This document shows, in pieces, positions 63,175 through 64,000 of a DNA stretch of 64,000 nt. The position numbers and the translations under genes are program-made. Under the pieces are notes generated by a model. The model ran no database searches, was not told the DNA's origin, and worked only from the letters and a program-made list of their open reading frames with translations. The stretch is taken from contig QJNS01000001.1 in assembly GCA_004154925.1 (NCBI GenBank), positions 124,001 to 188,000 on the forward strand, read 5' to 3'. The stretch's first letter is position 1, and the number at the start of each line of letters is the position of its first letter. The stretch is from Monosporascus cannonballus (lineage: Eukaryota; Ascomycota; Sordariomycetes; Xylariales).

Positions 63175-64000
63175 CGATTTCCCCTTTTCCATGATTTTTG
63201 TCCCTAAAAATTAAATTATTCATTTGTTATTCCTGGTACGTAACTTTTCTTTTTTCACCTTTTGTTATAATAAATCGCGTAAAAAAGTTTCGTTTTTATA
63301 AACGTATTAACGTTTTTATTTTTTTAAAACGTATTAAACGTTTTGGTTTTAAAACTTTTTTTTGTTTTCGTTATAAAAAAAGATATAAAGTGTAAAGTTA
63401 CTCGGGGTTCTTTGAAATATACGTACTATATTTATTATAGCGGTCCTTATAATATTTTTGGGTTTTCAAAAATTAAATATTAAAAACTTTTAGATGAAAA
63501 AGATCTTTTAAAACGTAAAAAGAAATAGCTTCGCAAAACGTTTCGAATGGCTGCTAACAAGCTGGATTATTTGCAAAAATAAAGGCGGTTATTCTGTCGT
63601 TATAACATCGAGATATTTCGTCGCGGTATTAAAGACGTGGAAGCTATAAAGGAATTCGAACGTTTCGAAAAAAAAATAGAAATAGTTAGAAACTGGCGTT
63701 ACGGCTGCCATGTCGGCGTAGGCCGCAGCCAATTGGCCCGATATCCCGGCTATTAATTAATTAATTATTAATGGGAATACGTTTGTCGTTATTAATAAAA
63801 TTTCTTCAATAAACGTTAGACGGTAATAAGATTTTTGGCGGGTTCTTAAATGTTTTTAAAGTTTGGATGCTTTTTTTTTATTTAATTAGGTACTGGGTAA
63901 ATTCATTTTATTTTCGTATATCGAAAATTCTTTCCATTTCGTATATTGATTTATTTTTTATTTCCATATCGTTTTATACCGTATATACCTTATTTATATC
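63175..64000 (-). mobile_element. Gypsy F3 internal region, runs off the window
   Basis: Starts with cgatttccccttttcc; the last 400 bp align by eye with 45590 onward (B1) and 57360 onward (B2). By analogy pol will read minus beyond 64000. Confidence 0.7.
63198..63790 (+). pseudogene. Opposite-strand ORF of gypsy F3
   Basis: Pieces on the plus strand: a basic start (ORF 63198-63395), then about 63545-63700 MAANKLDYLQK, a stop and a charged helical run (GIKDVEAIKEFERFEKKIE). A tail with NWPDIPAI matches the WPDIPVIDW tail of B2. It shows that the ORF is shared by B-type and F-type elements. Confidence 0.55.

Overview
The window comes from a filamentous ascomycete (Pezizomycotina) with a two-speed genome. 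A short gene-bearing island of ordinary base composition (about 12.95-21.75 kb) lies between very AT-rich blocks made of nested, dead transposons. Both blocks carry the signature of repeat-induced point mutation (RIP): C-to-T and G-to-A changes at CpA/TpG, CAA and CAG turned into stops, and catalytic GAY codons turned into AAY. The genes have spliceosomal introns of 53-75 bp with GT..AG ends. No prokaryotic features are present.

Left block (1-12.94 kb). A minus-strand Ty3/gypsy element (A, short LTRs at 6-116 and 12831-12940) is split by a plus-strand Ty1/copia element (3454-9564). The copia element has 207-bp LTRs and an exact 5-bp target duplication.

Gene island. Four intact genes are present: a 2-oxoglutarate/Fe(II) oxygenase (minus), a short-chain dehydrogenase (minus), a duplicated EthD-like alpha/beta-barrel protein (plus) and a monocarboxylate-type MFS transporter (plus). 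The dehydrogenase and barrel genes diverge from one 0.9-kb promoter region. This looks like a small tailoring-plus-export or catabolic cluster: two oxidoreductases, a small cofactor-free-type protein and a permease, with no polyketide synthase, peptide synthetase or terpene backbone enzyme and no regulator in view. The island also holds a foldback element, a 458-bp TIR element with TA flanks, an inverted repeat pair around the MFS gene and a poly-G/poly-C tandem repeat.

Right block (21.78-64 kb). This is a stack of insertions that can be peeled by LTRs, TIRs and target duplications. A pogo/Tigger-like DNA transposon (D, 21775-31870) was hit by an LTR element now reduced to a solo LTR (21955-22317) and by gypsy C (23454-30687). 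Removing both leaves about 2.5 kb, a sensible size for such a transposon. Gypsy E (31882-38980, plus) follows. A minus-strand retroelement remnant (G) is interrupted by chromodomain gypsy F (39388-52670, plus), which was itself hit by gypsy B1 (44574-51240, minus). A further F-type element (F3) starts at 56085 and runs off the right end; gypsy B2 (56379-63067, minus) sits inside its LTR. No intact transposon gene remains. Where I could read a reverse transcriptase active site, the paired aspartates were always damaged. Several gypsy elements share a Cys-rich/coiled-coil ORF on the strand opposite pol.

All calls come from reading the sequence. No similarity search was run, so family names rest on motifs.
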